Positions 25,912 through 35,307 of a stretch of 64,000 nt of DNA are shown here, in pieces (position 1 is the first letter of the stretch; the number at the start of each line of letters is the position of its first letter). The stretch covers positions 1-64,000 of the forward strand of contig JAUXNX010000025.1 in assembly GCA_030682575.1 (NCBI GenBank), written 5' to 3'. The notes beneath the pieces are model-generated. The model was not told the origin of the DNA and did not search any database. It saw only the letters and a list, made by a program, of their open reading frames with translations. Origin of the DNA: Gammaproteobacteria bacterium (GTDB taxonomy: Bacteria; Pseudomonadota; Gammaproteobacteria; Pseudomonadales; Pseudohongiellaceae). Made by a program: the position numbers and the translations under genes.

Positions 25912-27060
25912 ATGCATAAGCCACCCGTGAACTGGACCAATACACTCCTGTTCAGTCTTACCCCTCTCTTTGCTGTCACACTGGTCCCGTGGTACGGGTT
26001 CACGCAGGGTTATGATCTCTACGAGTGGACAGTGTTCATCGTATTGATGGGTTTCTGCGGGATGTCCATCACCGGAGGCTATCACCGCCTCTGGTCACAC
26101 AAGAGTTACAAGGCCCATCCGTTGTTGCGCTTCATTTACGCCCTCGGTGGTGCCTGTGCCCTGCAGAACGACGTTCTGCACTGGGCCTCCGACCATCGGC
26201 GTCACCACGCCCATGTTGACAATAACGACAAGGATCCCTACTCCGCCGGGTTGGGTTTCTGGTTCTCGCATATGGGCTGGATCCTGCGCGAGTATGAAAG
26301 CGGCAAAGAGGATTTTTCCAATGTGAAGGATCTGCAGCGCGACCCGATCCTCGTCTGGCAGCACAAGCACTACCTTGCTCTGGTTCTGCTGATGAACATC
26401 GGACTGCCGGCCTTCCTCGGCTTTCTCAATGGCGACATCATCGGCTGCCTGCTGCTCGGCGGCCTGTTACGTCTGGTACTGAGCCAGCACTTTACCTGGC
26501 TGATCAATTCCATTGCCCACATCTGGGGACGCCAGCCCTACAGCGACGCCAGTTCTGCGCGGGACAATGGCCTGCTGGCACTCATCACCTATGGTGAGGG
26601 TTACCACAACTACCACCACACTTTTCAATGGGACTACCGCAATGGCATCAAGTGGTGGCACTACGACCCTACCAAATGGTTCATTCGCACCTGTTCTTTC
26701 CTGGGCCTGACAAGTGATCTGAAACGCTGCGCTCCGATCGTCATTGAAAGTGCCAGACTGGACATGCAGTACCGCCATGCCACCAGGAAGTGCAGCACTA
26801 TCAGCAACGCCGATAAGTGGCTGCAGCGCCTTGAACATGAATATCAGCAGTTGCAGGCAACCCTGCAATTGTGGGCGGAACATCGCCAATCGTGGTACGA
26901 GGCCAGGACCAGCGAATTGCATGAAAAATGGAATCACTGGGACCGCAGACAGGTGCGTGACCGTTACCGGGAAGTGAAGTACAAACTAAAGATTCAACGC
27001 CAACGCTGGCATGAATTGCTGCAGAGCTTCCACACCGACCAAGGTCTATCTCCTGCGTAA
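25912..27060 (+). CDS. Acyl-CoA/acyl-lipid delta-9 fatty acid desaturase
   Basis: Membrane di-iron enzyme that puts a cis double bond in saturated acyl chains, keeping membranes fluid. All three histidine boxes are present: HRLWSH (58-63), HRRHH (95-99) and HNYHH (232-236), with membrane helices between. From the ATG at 25912 (AGGA at 8 bases) it has 382 residues; an upstream TTG at 25819 is unlikely. Residues about 280-382 are a charged, Trp-rich helical extension (KWLQRLEHEYQQLQATLQLW, then WNHWDRRQVRDRYREVKYKL) absent from minimal desaturases. Electron donor genes are not adjacent. tlpA-like gene follows after 25 bases. Confidence 0.93.
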   Translation: MHKPPVNWTNTLLFSLTPLFAVTLVPWYGFTQGYDLYEWTVFIVLMGFCGMSITGGYHRLWSHKSYKAHPLLRFIYALGGACALQNDVLHWASDHRRHHAHVDNNDKDPYSAGLGFWFSHMGWILREYESGKEDFSNVKDLQRDPILVWQHKHYLALVLLMNIGLPAFLGFLNGDIIGCLLLGGLLRLVLSQHFTWLINSIAHIWGRQPYSDASSARDNGLLALITYGEGYHNYHHTFQWDYRNGIKWWHYDPTKWFIRTCSFLGLTSDLKRCAPIVIESARLDMQYRHATRKCSTISNADKWLQRLEHEYQQLQATLQLWAEHRQSWYEARTSELHEKWNHWDRRQVRDRYREVKYKLKIQRQRWHELLQSFHTDQGLSPA

Positions 27061-27085
27061 CCGACCTGCGCTCCGAGGACTACCT

Positions 27086-27604
27086 ATGAGATTTCGCGAA
27101 CTTCCAATATTGTCTGCCCTGCTTTTCAGTGCAGCCGCTGTCCCTTCAGCCATGTCACTGGAAAAGGGTGAGTTGGCTCCCGCGTTCGTGCTACCGGATA
27201 TCGAGGAAGGCAAGCCAGCAATCAGCCTGGAAGCCCTCAGAGGTAAAACAGTCTACGTTGACTTCTGGGCATCCTGGTGCGCACCGTGCCTGCGTTCTCT
27301 GCCACAAATCAATGAGCTCTATGCTGAATACAGAAATCGTGGTTTCGAGGTCATCGCCATCAATGTGGACGACCCGATCGAGGACGGTCAGGACTTTCTG
27401 CTGGATACTCCGCTCGACTATCTGATCGCGGCTGACACTGACAACGCTGTGCTTACAGAATACGGTGTGTTTGGCATGCCTACCTCCTTCCTGATTGATC
27501 CGGAAGGTGTGGTTCGCATGGTGCATATGGGTTTCAAAGAGAAGGACATTGAGGTCATCGAAGCTGAGCTTACTCAGGTCCTCGACGAGTTCAGTCCTCG
27601 ATAG
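27086..27604 (+). CDS. TlpA/ResA-like periplasmic thiol-disulfide oxidoreductase
   Basis: Exported thioredoxin-fold protein. Signal peptide at 1-23 (LPILSALLFSAAAVPSAMS), then the AhpC/TSA-Redoxin core with active site WASWCAPC and the cis-proline loop GMPTSFLIDPEGVV. 172 residues from the ATG at 27086, which has GAGGA 7 bases upstream; the frame extends to 27011 inside the desaturase gene. No cytochrome c maturation genes are near, so the substrate is open. It follows the desaturase gene in tandem and converges on srkA, stops 3 bases apart. Confidence 0.9.
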   Translation: MRFRELPILSALLFSAAAVPSAMSLEKGELAPAFVLPDIEEGKPAISLEALRGKTVYVDFWASWCAPCLRSLPQINELYAEYRNRGFEVIAINVDDPIEDGQDFLLDTPLDYLIAADTDNAVLTEYGVFGMPTSFLIDPEGVVRMVHMGFKEKDIEVIEAELTQVLDEFSPR

Positions 27605-27607
27605 TAG

Positions 27608-28648
27608 TCAGAACAACTGCAAGAGCGGCTCATCCAGAGCAGACATCTGCTCGCGCAGCTCCAGAATGTGCTCTGCCCAGTAGCGCTCGGTGTTGAACCA
27701 GGAGAAAGTCCTGGGGAATGCCGGATCTTCCCAGCGCCGCGCCAACCACGCGCTGTAGTGCATGATCCGCAGAGTACGCAGTGCCTCAATCAGGTCCAGT
27801 TCACGTGGATTGAAATCGTTGAACTCGTTATAACCCTCCACCAGCTCCAGCAGTTGTGCCTGCTTCTGATCCCGCTCTCCAGACAACATCATCCACAGAT
27901 CCTGAATGGCCGGACCGGTCATCGTGTCGTCGAAATCCACGAAGTTCGGCGTTTCGCCGCGCCACAACACATTGCCTGGATGGCAATCGCCGTGAATGCG
28001 AAGACGTTCGACTCCTTTATTCCGAGCAAAGACTGTCTGCACCCTGCCAATGAGATCACTGCTCAAAGTGTCGTAAGCGGGCACCAGACTGTCGGGAATG
28101 AAGCTGTTGTTAAGCAGGTATTCGCGACTCTCTATTGCGAAACGCTCTACTGTCAGTTCGTTTCTGGTCTGAAAGGGCTTGGTCGCGCCGACCAGATGTA
28201 CGCGGCCGACGAAGCGCCCCATCACCAGCAGGTTATCGAGGTTATCCAGATCCGGCGCGCGGCCGGCCAGACGTTCGAACACCGCGAAGGAAAACCCATC
28301 GAATTCGTAGAGCGTGTCGCTGCCGTTAAGCGGAAGGGGCGGCACCACGGGAATTTCCAGTTCGGCCAGTTCCGTCGCAAAGGCATGCTCCTCCAGAATC
28401 TGTTCACGACTCCAGCGCTCCGGACGATAGAACTTCACAATGACTGGCGGACCGTCCTCAACACCTACTTGATAGACACGATTCTCATAGCTGTTGAGCG
28501 CGAGAATGCGAGCATCAGTGCGAATGCCAACACTTTCCACAGCATCGAGAACACATTCGGGAGTCAGGCGCTGATAAGGATGCACAGCGAGCGTAGCTAT
28601 AGGGGAGTCTGCGGAATCTTCGGGAAAGTCGTCCTGAACGGCGGGCAT
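27608..28648 (-). CDS. srkA: SrkA (YihE), stress response protein kinase
   Basis: Cytosolic Ser/Thr kinase of the aminoglycoside-phosphotransferase fold; in E. coli it counters MazF-linked death and envelope stress. 346 residues, like E. coli (328). Family segments: LNSYENRVYQVG (ATP loop), IVKFYRPERWSREQILEEH, the catalytic loop IHGDCHPGNVLW with catalytic Asp, and FVDFDDTMTGP for metal. A 20-residue acidic N-terminal stretch precedes the core. In E. coli srkA stands before dsbA; here a thioredoxin-like gene is the neighbour but on the opposite strand. Confidence 0.94.
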   Translation of the reverse strand: MPAVQDDFPEDSADSPIATLAVHPYQRLTPECVLDAVESVGIRTDARILALNSYENRVYQVGVEDGPPVIVKFYRPERWSREQILEEHAFATELAELEIPVVPPLPLNGSDTLYEFDGFSFAVFERLAGRAPDLDNLDNLLVMGRFVGRVHLVGATKPFQTRNELTVERFAIESREYLLNNSFIPDSLVPAYDTLSSDLIGRVQTVFARNKGVERLRIHGDCHPGNVLWRGETPNFVDFDDTMTGPAIQDLWMMLSGERDQKQAQLLELVEGYNEFNDFNPRELDLIEALRTLRIMHYSAWLARRWEDPAFPRTFSWFNTERYWAEHILELREQMSALDEPLLQLF

Positions 28649-28787
28649 ACTGTGGCCTGTAAAGTGTCAACAGGCCCTAAGTCCTGATCGAGTTTGCACG
28701 GAGTATACTGTAAAATCCCGGCGCTTGTTCGCGGCCAGCCGAGAAACCCGGTAGCGCCACCCGTCAATTCAGCCCGAGGATAGCTCC

Positions 28788-30095
28788 TTGAAAGACCAGC
28801 TCTTGAACCCCCAGCAACTACAAGCCAGACAACAGGAATTGCGCCAACAGTACGAGGCAGTCAGTTCCAAAAAACTGAATCTGGACCTGACCCGTGGCAA
28901 GCCCTCGACGGAACAATTGAACTTGAGTGACGAACTGGACGGCATCCTGAAGGGCAATTACAAATGTCAGGATGGTTCCGATGCCCGCAACTACGGTGGC
29001 ATCATGGGCATTCCTGAGGCGAGAAAACTGGCTGCAGACTACTTGCAGACCATTCCCGCTCGCACCATGGTTGGCGGTAACAGCAGCCTGCAGTTCATGT
29101 ATCAGTTGGTGACCAGTGCACTGTATCAGGGGGTGCGCGGCGCTGCCTCGGCCTGGAGCCACGAAGCTGCGGCGACGGGAGGCAAAGTGAAATTCCTCTG
29201 CCCGGCGCCTGGCTATGACCGACACTTCGCGATCTGCGAATCCCTCGACATAGAGATGATCCCGGTTGCCATGAATACCGATGGCCCGGACATGAATCAG
29301 GTCGAAGCCCTGCTCAAGGCTGACCCGCTCATCAAGGGCATCTGGTGTGTGCCCAAGTATGCGAATCCGGATGGCGTAGTGTATTCCCATAACGTAGTGG
29401 CACGAATGGCGCAACTCGGCAGGATTGCCGGTGCCAACTTCCGCATCTTCTGGGACAACGCATATGCTGAACACCATTTGGTAGACAATCCGCCTGAACT
29501 GGCCAACATCTTGGCATTGAGCGAAGCGGCGGGCACACTGGACAACGTACTGGTGATTGGCTCGACCTCAAAGATCACCCACGCTGGTGCCGGGATATCG
29601 TTTATCGCAACCTCTGAAGCAAACTTGGTGAGCTTCGCGGATCAATTGAACATCGCAACGATCGGTCCAGACAAGATCAACCAACTGCGCCATGTGCATT
29701 TCTTGAAGGACATGCCTACGCTGCGTGCGCTCATGCAGCGTCATCGCGAAATTCTGCAACCGAAGTTCGATGTGCTGCTGAACGTTCTTGAGACTGGGTT
29801 GGGTAGCCGAACCATCAATGGCAAGACACTCGGCAACTGGACCAAGCCCCAGGGCGGCTACTTCGTGCTGTTCAATACTCAGTCAGGGCTCGCGGACGCA
29901 GTAGTGAAACTAACGGCAGCAGCAGGCGTGAAGCTGACACCGGCAGGCTCTACCTATCCCTACCGTAGAGACCCGGCCAATACCAATATCCGTCTGGCAC
30001 CTTCATTTCCGAGTCTTCCGGAGATCGAAGCAGCGATGCAGGTATTCGTCCTGTGCGTGGAGTTGGCTACTGTAGAAAGGGAATTGGGGCTATAA
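28788..30095 (+). CDS. Type Ic aspartate aminotransferase-like PLP enzyme
   Basis: Fold-type I aminotransferase of 435 residues. The N-terminal LDLTRGKPSTEQLNLS, the FLCPAPGYDRHFAICESLDIE stretch, WCVPKYANPDG and the PLP lysine in GSTSKITHAGAGIS are those of the MocR-like aspartate aminotransferase group (type Ic, PF12897), first reported as functional aspartate aminotransferases in a few bacteria. The C-terminus has NTNIRLAPSFPSLPEIE with the substrate-binding arginine. Start is a TTG at 28788 with GAGGA 7 bases upstream. It stands alone between srkA (divergent) and a DUF1820 gene (convergent). Substrate range beyond aspartate is unknown. Confidence 0.88.
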   Translation: MKDQLLNPQQLQARQQELRQQYEAVSSKKLNLDLTRGKPSTEQLNLSDELDGILKGNYKCQDGSDARNYGGIMGIPEARKLAADYLQTIPARTMVGGNSSLQFMYQLVTSALYQGVRGAASAWSHEAAATGGKVKFLCPAPGYDRHFAICESLDIEMIPVAMNTDGPDMNQVEALLKADPLIKGIWCVPKYANPDGVVYSHNVVARMAQLGRIAGANFRIFWDNAYAEHHLVDNPPELANILALSEAAGTLDNVLVIGSTSKITHAGAGISFIATSEANLVSFADQLNIATIGPDKINQLRHVHFLKDMPTLRALMQRHREILQPKFDVLLNVLETGLGSRTINGKTLGNWTKPQGGYFVLFNTQSGLADAVVKLTAAAGVKLTPAGSTYPYRRDPANTNIRLAPSFPSLPEIEAAMQVFVLCVELATVERELGL

Positions 30096-30140
30096 CACGA
30101 CCGGCGGTAGTTCCAGGGAAGGAGCAGCCGCCGTTTCCGA

Positions 30141-30485
30141 CTATTCGGACTTCTGGTTGTCCGTCGTATTGCGGGAAGCCATGAAGGGCACCGGAAACGG
30201 AGTAATATTGTCGCCATTGAAAATCTTGCTCACGCCGCCCTTCTCGACCTCGTCAATTCTGACGATCGCCTGAATCGGAATGAAGCTGCGTTTGACACCA
30301 TGGAACTCGGCCTTCAGTTTTTCCTCGCTCGGATCCACCACGACCTGACTGCGCTCATCGAAGATATAGTCTTCCACTTCGATGAACCCATACAGCTCAC
30401 TCTGGTAAACCTGTTTGGCGAAAACTTCGTAGACCTTGCCTTTGTTGAGAAACGTGATGCGATAGATTTCGGGAGGGTTAGCCAT
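30141..30485 (-). CDS. DUF1820 family protein
   Basis: Cytosolic protein of 114 residues and unknown function. The sequence IYRITFLNKGKVYEVFAKQVYQSELYGFIEVEDYIF followed by GVKRSFIPIQAIVRIDEVEKGG is the conserved DUF1820 core found across gammaproteobacteria; the last 20 residues are polar and variable. It is divergent from miaB, next to which I recall it also in Pseudomonas, so a link to RNA modification or the phoH-like/ybeY set is possible but unproven. Confidence 0.87.
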   Translation of the reverse strand: MANPPEIYRITFLNKGKVYEVFAKQVYQSELYGFIEVEDYIFDERSQVVVDPSEEKLKAEFHGVKRSFIPIQAIVRIDEVEKGGVSKIFNGDNITPFPVPFMASRNTTDNQKSE

Positions 30486-30666
30486 TCAATGCGATCTCTT
30501 GACGTTGACGCTCCTTATATCGGTCTGCAACGCACATAATTCAAGCGCGCACAGCGATATTCACACGGTGAAGACGGAGCAGGCGGCTATTTTACAGCAA
30601 TTGTTCCACGCTCACCCGACAATCTTTCGGCAATTTCCAAACCGGGTTGATGGCCAATGCCGCTGG

Positions 30667-30695
30667 TTCTTTGCATGCCGTATAGCTGGTACAAT
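30667..30695 (+). promoter_or_regulatory. Possible miaB promoter
   Basis: TACAAT (30690-30695) is a good -10 hexamer; 17 bases upstream TTCTTT (30667-30672) is a poor -35. It would start transcription about 50 bases before miaB. The DUF1820 gene on the other strand must have its own promoter in the same 269-base gap. Confidence 0.3.
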
Positions 30696-30754
30696 CCGCG
30701 CTCTGAAAAAACTGCTCTATTCTAAGACCCTTTTGGGGTTGGAAACACTGAGTC

Positions 30755-32173
30755 ATGACCAGCATTGATACACGAAACCAGGCGGATGAGCCTGCCATGC
30801 CTGTCACAACCCCTGGTGCCGCGTTGGCAGGGCCTGATGTCATGAAGAAAAATGGTGTGAAGAAGGTTTTCATCAAGACGCATGGCTGTCAGATGAACGA
30901 ATACGATTCCTCGCGCATGCTGGATATGCTGCGGGAATCTCACGGCGCGGAGCTGGTGGGCACGCCAGAAGAGGCTGATTTGCTGCTCCTCAATACCTGT
31001 TCCATCCGCGAAAAGGCGCAGGAGAAGGTGTTCCATCAGTTGGGCCGCTGGAAATCCCTCAAGAAGAAGAATCCGAATCTGAAGATTGCCGTGGGTGGCT
31101 GCGTCGCCAGTCAGGAAGGCGCTGCCATCGGCAAGCGAGCGCCTTATGTGGATGTAGTGTTTGGCCCGCAGACCTTGCACAAATTGCCGCAGATGCTGCG
31201 TTCCGCAACCGGAAGCAACACCGTGGTTGACATCAGCTTCCCCGAAATCGAGAAATTCGATCGGCTGCCCGAACCACGTGTGGACGGCTGCGAAGCCTTC
31301 TTGACCGTGATGGAAGGGTGCAGCAAGTATTGTTCATTCTGTGTGGTCCCCTACACGCGTGGCGAGGAAGTGAGCCGTCCGCTGGACGATGTGCTGGCAG
31401 AAGCTGTGCATCTGGCCGGCCAGGGTGTGCGTGAAATCAACCTGCTGGGACAAAACGTCAACGCCTATCGCGGCCTCACTCATGATGGCAAGGTGACCGA
31501 CCTGGCAACCCTGATTCAGTACATATCAGCCGTAGAAGGTATTGGTCGTATTCGCTTCACCACTTCTCATCCCATGGAATTTTCCAGCAGTCTTATCGAG
31601 ACGTATCGACACGTACCCACCCTTGTCGATCATCTGCACCTGCCGATCCAGAGTGGATCGGATCGGATACTGGCGGCCATGAAGCGTGGGCACACAGTGC
31701 TGGAGTACAAGTCGATCATCCGCAAACTCAAGGCGATCCGTCCCAACATCAGCCTCTCCTCGGATTTCATCGTTGGCTTTCCCGGCGAAACCCAGAAGGA
31801 TTTCGAGGACACCATGAATCTCATCATGGAGATCGGCTACGACACCTCCTTCAGTTTCATCTACAGCGCGCGCCCCGGTACTCCGGCGTCTGATTTGCCG
31901 GATACCACCTCCGAGCAGGAAAAGAAGCACCGTCTGGCGATCCTGCAGGCCCAGATCATCCAGCAGGCTTCTGCGATCAGCGAGGAGATGGTCGGCACGA
32001 CGCAGCGCATTCTGGTCACTGGCGTTTCCCGCAAGGACCCCGGAGAACTGCAAGGGCGCACCGAAAACAACAGGGTAGTGAACTTCCGCTGTGACGATAT
32101 CCGCCTGACGGGTCAGTTCGTGGACGTAAAGATCACCAAGGCTTACGTGAACTCCCTGGCGGGCAGCTTATAG
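30755..32173 (+). CDS. miaB: MiaB, tRNA-2-methylthio-N6-dimethylallyladenosine synthase
   Basis: Radical-SAM methylthiotransferase that adds a methylthio group at A37 of tRNAs after MiaA. The N-terminal MTTase domain starts at [20 protein letters not shown] with its three cluster cysteines (Cys in [14 protein letters not shown] and VGGCVASQ); the radical-SAM domain has [16 protein letters not shown] (CxxxCxxC); a TRAM domain ends the protein. 472 residues are listed from the ATG at 30755; about 30 residues before KKVFIK look unconserved, and ATGs at 30797 and 30842 are alternatives. It heads the phoH-like/ybeY/corC/lptE/holA series. Confidence 0.96.
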   Translation: MTSIDTRNQADEPAMPVTTPGAALAGPDVMKKNGVKKVFIKTHGCQMNEYDSSRMLDMLRESHGAELVGTPEEADLLLLNTCSIREKAQEKVFHQLGRWKSLKKKNPNLKIAVGGCVASQEGAAIGKRAPYVDVVFGPQTLHKLPQMLRSATGSNTVVDISFPEIEKFDRLPEPRVDGCEAFLTVMEGCSKYCSFCVVPYTRGEEVSRPLDDVLAEAVHLAGQGVREINLLGQNVNAYRGLTHDGKVTDLATLIQYISAVEGIGRIRFTTSHPMEFSSSLIETYRHVPTLVDHLHLPIQSGSDRILAAMKRGHTVLEYKSIIRKLKAIRPNISLSSDFIVGFPGETQKDFEDTMNLIMEIGYDTSFSFIYSARPGTPASDLPDTTSEQEKKHRLAILQAQIIQQASAISEEMVGTTQRILVTGVSRKDPGELQGRTENNRVVNFRCDDIRLTGQFVDVKITKAYVNSLAGSL

Positions 32174-32237
32174 TAGTTGCAGATTTTCAACGCTGAGCGC
32201 CATGGAAATGGCCTTGTCATGAAATAGTGCAAAGCTG

Positions 32238-32265
32238 CTTACATACTGCTATAGATTGGTATACT
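32238..32265 (+). promoter_or_regulatory. Candidate promoter of the phoH-like/ybeY/corC series
   Basis: CTTACA (32238-32243) and TATACT (32260-32265), 16 bases apart, match sigma-70 hexamers at 4 and 5 of 6 positions in the 147-base gap after miaB. It would let the phoH-like gene be transcribed apart from miaB. Confidence 0.5.
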
Positions 32266-32320
32266 ACCGGCACCTGAAAACCTGTATTTGTAACCTCAGG
32301 GAGGTTTATAAGCTGTCTTA

Positions 32321-33361
32321 ATGGCAACACAGAAATTTACCCAGCGGCTCGTTCTGGAGCCCGAAAACACACACCGTCTGGCCAATCTATGCGGCCATCT
32401 CAATGAACATCTGCAACAGATTGAGAAGTCGCTGACGCTTAAAATTCAGCATCGCGGCAACGAATTCAAGCTTTCCGGCTCGCAGAGCGCCGTGGAGAGC
32501 GGCAGCCGCATCCTGGACAAACTCTACCAGGCGACGACTACCGGGGATGGTGTCAATCCCGATCTCGTTCACCTCGTTCTCAAGGACAACGAACATAATG
32601 CACCTGCCACGAACGAAGTCTTCCGCTACGACGTGGACAAACCCCTGATACTCAAGACACCAAACGTCTCAGTGAAGCCGCGCGGTCCACATCAGAAAGA
32701 CTATGTCGAATCCATCTACACACACGACATCAATTTCGGCATCGGCCCAGCCGGTACAGGCAAGACTTATCTGGCCGTGGCTTGTGCCGTCGAAGCCCTG
32801 ATGCAGGATCGGGTTCAACGACTATTGCTGGTACGTCCTGCCGTCGAGGCTGGTGAAAAGCTCGGATTCCTGCCAGGCGACCTCACCCAGAAGATCGACC
32901 CCTATCTGCGTCCACTCTACGATGCGCTCTATGAGATGCTCGGTGTAGAGCGTGTCGGCCGCCTGATTGAAAAGAATGTCATCGAAATTGCGCCGCTCGC
33001 TTACATGCGCGGACGCACACTCAATAACTCCTTCATCATCCTTGATGAAAGCCAGAACACCACGACATCTCAGATGAAGATGTTCCTGACCCGTCTTGGT
33101 TTTGGTTCCACGGCGGTTATCACGGGAGACGTGACCCAGATCGACCTCCCCAAGGGAACTCGCTCTGGTCTGATCGAAGTCACGCGAGTACTCAAGGATG
33201 TGGAAGGTATCGCGTTTACGTGGTTCAACTCCAAGGATGTGGTAAGACACGCACTTGTACAACGGATCGTGGATGCCTATGACCGTTACGATCAACAGAA
33301 CATTGGCAAGTTGAGTGGCCAGGATGACTCCCAGGACAAGGGACATGATCGCGACGCTTGA
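32321..33361 (+). CDS. PhoH-like ATPase (YbeZ/PhoL)
   Basis: Cytosolic P-loop ATPase of the PhoH family that works with YbeY in ribosome and RNA maturation; relatives show RNA helicase-like activity. 346 residues: N-terminal KH-like segment ([24 protein letters not shown]), Walker [12 protein letters not shown] near 145, [19 protein letters not shown], Walker [12 protein letters not shown] and GDVTQIDLP. All match E. coli YbeZ. The nearest strong Shine-Dalgarno (GGGAGG) is 16 bases before the ATG, which is long, and a stop in frame at 32309 rules out a start closer to it. It overlaps the ybeY start by 17 bases. Confidence 0.95.
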   Translation: MATQKFTQRLVLEPENTHRLANLCGHLNEHLQQIEKSLTLKIQHRGNEFKLSGSQSAVESGSRILDKLYQATTTGDGVNPDLVHLVLKDNEHNAPATNEVFRYDVDKPLILKTPNVSVKPRGPHQKDYVESIYTHDINFGIGPAGTGKTYLAVACAVEALMQDRVQRLLLVRPAVEAGEKLGFLPGDLTQKIDPYLRPLYDALYEMLGVERVGRLIEKNVIEIAPLAYMRGRTLNNSFIILDESQNTTTSQMKMFLTRLGFGSTAVITGDVTQIDLPKGTRSGLIEVTRVLKDVEGIAFTWFNSKDVVRHALVQRIVDAYDRYDQQNIGKLSGQDDSQDKGHDRDA

Positions 33362-33833
33362 TTTTGACAACGCATGCCCGCAGGCTGCTGTGCCGATGCA
33401 AGACGAGTTTCAGCGCTGGATCGAGTGTGCCCAGCAGCAGGCTGACGTTGCCACCAAACCTGTGAATATAGGCATTCGCATCGTGGACGAGATTGAATCT
33501 GCACAGCTCAATCGCGATTATCGTGGCAAGGATTATGCGACCAACGTGCTCTCGTTCAACAGCGATCTGCCCGAGTCGTTACTGAACGAACTCGACGAAA
33601 TACCACTTGGCGATCTGGCGATCTGCGCACCGGTTGTGCAGCGCGAGGCAGTAGAACAAGGTAAAACGTTGAACGCCCACTGGACTCATATGGTGGTGCA
33701 TGGGGTTCTGCATCTCAACGGTTTCGATCATGAGAATGATGACGACGCCGAACGGATGGAAGCTCTTGAAAAGGCCATCCTTGCCACTCTGGGAATTGCA
33801 GATCCCTATTTGGATATTGCAGTACAACAATAA
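33345..33833 (+). CDS. ybeY: YbeY, rRNA maturation endoribonuclease
   Basis: Zinc-dependent RNase for 16S rRNA 3' end processing and ribosome quality control. The signature H-x3-H-x5-H is present ([13 protein letters not shown]) and the [18 protein letters not shown] segment is typical. The ATG at 33345 gives 162 residues (E. coli 155) and overlaps the end of the phoH-like gene by 17 bases, a sign of coupled translation; AAGG lies just upstream. An ATG 30 bases earlier is open but less likely. Confidence 0.95.
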   Translation: MIATLDFDNACPQAAVPMQDEFQRWIECAQQQADVATKPVNIGIRIVDEIESAQLNRDYRGKDYATNVLSFNSDLPESLLNELDEIPLGDLAICAPVVQREAVEQGKTLNAHWTHMVVHGVLHLNGFDHENDDDAERMEALEKAILATLGIADPYLDIAVQQ

Positions 33834-33880
33834 GGCTTCAGGAACATTCAGTTTTGTAACAGGCGGAGAAAGCCCCCGAA

Positions 33881-34771
33881 ATGGCAGACGACCAATCGAG
33901 CATCGATCCAAGACCGCGGTCCTGGATCGATAAAATAGCGCAAGTCTTCTCGGACGAGCCCACAGATACCAAGAGTCTTCTTGAGCTGTTGCGAAATGCC
34001 GAGCAGGATCATGTTCTCGACGCCGATGCGCTGGCGATCATCGAAGGTGCCCTGCAGGTTTCCAACATGCAGGTGCGGGAAATCATGATCCCACGCCCTC
34101 AGGTCATCACGGTTTCCGCCACCGATTCGCTGGACGAAGTTCTCAATGTGGTTGTTACCGCATCGCATTCACGCTTTCCGGTAGTGGGAGAGAATTCCGA
34201 CTCCGTAATCGGCATTCTTCTGGCCAAGGACATGCTGCCTTATTTGCTAAGCAAAGATCGCAACGAGTTTAATGTCAGGAACATGATGCGCCCTGCCACC
34301 TTCGTGCCGGAAAGCAAAAGACTCAATGTTCTACTGAAAGAGTTTCGTGAAACCAGACACCATATGGCTATTGTCATTGACGAGTATGGCAGTGCTTGCG
34401 GCGTTGTGACCATTGAGGATGTTCTGGAGCAAATTGTTGGCGAAATCGATGACGAGTATGATGTCGACGATGAGAGTTTCATCAAGAAGATAGATGCCAC
34501 GAATTTCATCGTCAAAGCTCTCACCCCTATCGACGAATTCAACGAGTATTTCAAGTCCGAGTTCAGTGATCAGGACGTTGATACCATTGGTGGACTCGTG
34601 CTTCAGCAACTCAACCATATACCCGAACGCGACGAGAGCATCGATATCGGCATCTTCCATTTCACTGTTCTGAATGCTGACAGTCGTCAGATCCGCTTGC
34701 TGAAGATCAATACTGCAGAGCGCACCGCCGAGAACTCTGCTTCACGTCAATCCACGAAAGAGCAACCCTGA
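33881..34771 (+). CDS. corC: CorC/YbeX, CBS-domain protein
   Basis: Cytosolic protein of the HlyC/CorC family, linked to magnesium/cobalt handling and, as YbeX, to ribosome metabolism. 296 residues: two CBS motifs in tandem (MQVREIMIPRPQVITVSATDSLDEVL and NVRNMMRPATFVPESKRLNVLL, with MAIVIDEYGSACGVVTIEDVLEQIVGEI) and the C-terminal CorC_HlyC transporter-associated domain. No membrane helices, unlike full-length CNNM transporters. Follows ybeY by 47 bases; in E. coli and Pseudomonas lnt comes next, but here lptE follows after 9 bases. Confidence 0.95.
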   Translation: MADDQSSIDPRPRSWIDKIAQVFSDEPTDTKSLLELLRNAEQDHVLDADALAIIEGALQVSNMQVREIMIPRPQVITVSATDSLDEVLNVVVTASHSRFPVVGENSDSVIGILLAKDMLPYLLSKDRNEFNVRNMMRPATFVPESKRLNVLLKEFRETRHHMAIVIDEYGSACGVVTIEDVLEQIVGEIDDEYDVDDESFIKKIDATNFIVKALTPIDEFNEYFKSEFSDQDVDTIGGLVLQQLNHIPERDESIDIGIFHFTVLNADSRQIRLLKINTAERTAENSASRQSTKEQP

Positions 34772-34780
34772 GAACAGAGC

Positions 34781-35290
34781 ATGCAGCATATTCGTCATTA
34801 CACAGCAGTTCTTTGCATGTCACTTGTACTGGCAGGATGTGGTTTCGCACTGCGCGGCAGCGAGCAAACGGCCATGCCAATCACCACAGTGGAATTGCGC
34901 GCTATGCAACAGAATAGCCCCTTCATGCAGCAACTGCGCGACGCACTTGCCAATGCCGATGTATCCACCAGCCCTGCTGGCGGATCAGCCACTTATATTC
35001 TCAGTGTAGGGGAGGAACAGACAAGTACGCGCACAGCATCAGTAAACAGCAGAGCACGAGCCGCACAGTACGACTTGCAACTCGCGGTCAGTGTGCAACT
35101 GGACGGTGCTGGCATAACTGTTTTCGGACCAGAAACACTCTCTGTGCAAAGAAGCTACTATGAGGACATTGCCAACATTGCCGGCAGTAATGAAGAAATG
35201 GAGTTGTTGCGCACAGAGATGCGTCGAGAGCTGGTTGAGCAGTTACTGCGCAGATTGCGTGTGGCGGCAAACAGCGCAACCTCGCAATAG
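34781..35290 (+). CDS. lptE: LptE, LPS-assembly lipoprotein
   Basis: Outer-membrane lipoprotein that plugs LptD and helps deliver lipopolysaccharide to the surface. Signal with lipobox LAGC (cysteine near residue 20), followed by the family start GFALRGS. 169 residues, close to E. coli (193). Low overall conservation is normal for LptE; position before holA is the strongest support. The usual upstream partner leuS is missing here. Confidence 0.92.
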   Translation: MQHIRHYTAVLCMSLVLAGCGFALRGSEQTAMPITTVELRAMQQNSPFMQQLRDALANADVSTSPAGGSATYILSVGEEQTSTRTASVNSRARAAQYDLQLAVSVQLDGAGITVFGPETLSVQRSYYEDIANIAGSNEEMELLRTEMRRELVEQLLRRLRVAANSATSQ

Positions 35291-35307
35291 AATCCAGAGG
35301 CAATCGT

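Noticed and set aside
27668-28687. 339-codon open frame on the plus strand
   Set aside because: Antisense shadow of srkA, which carries clear kinase motifs.
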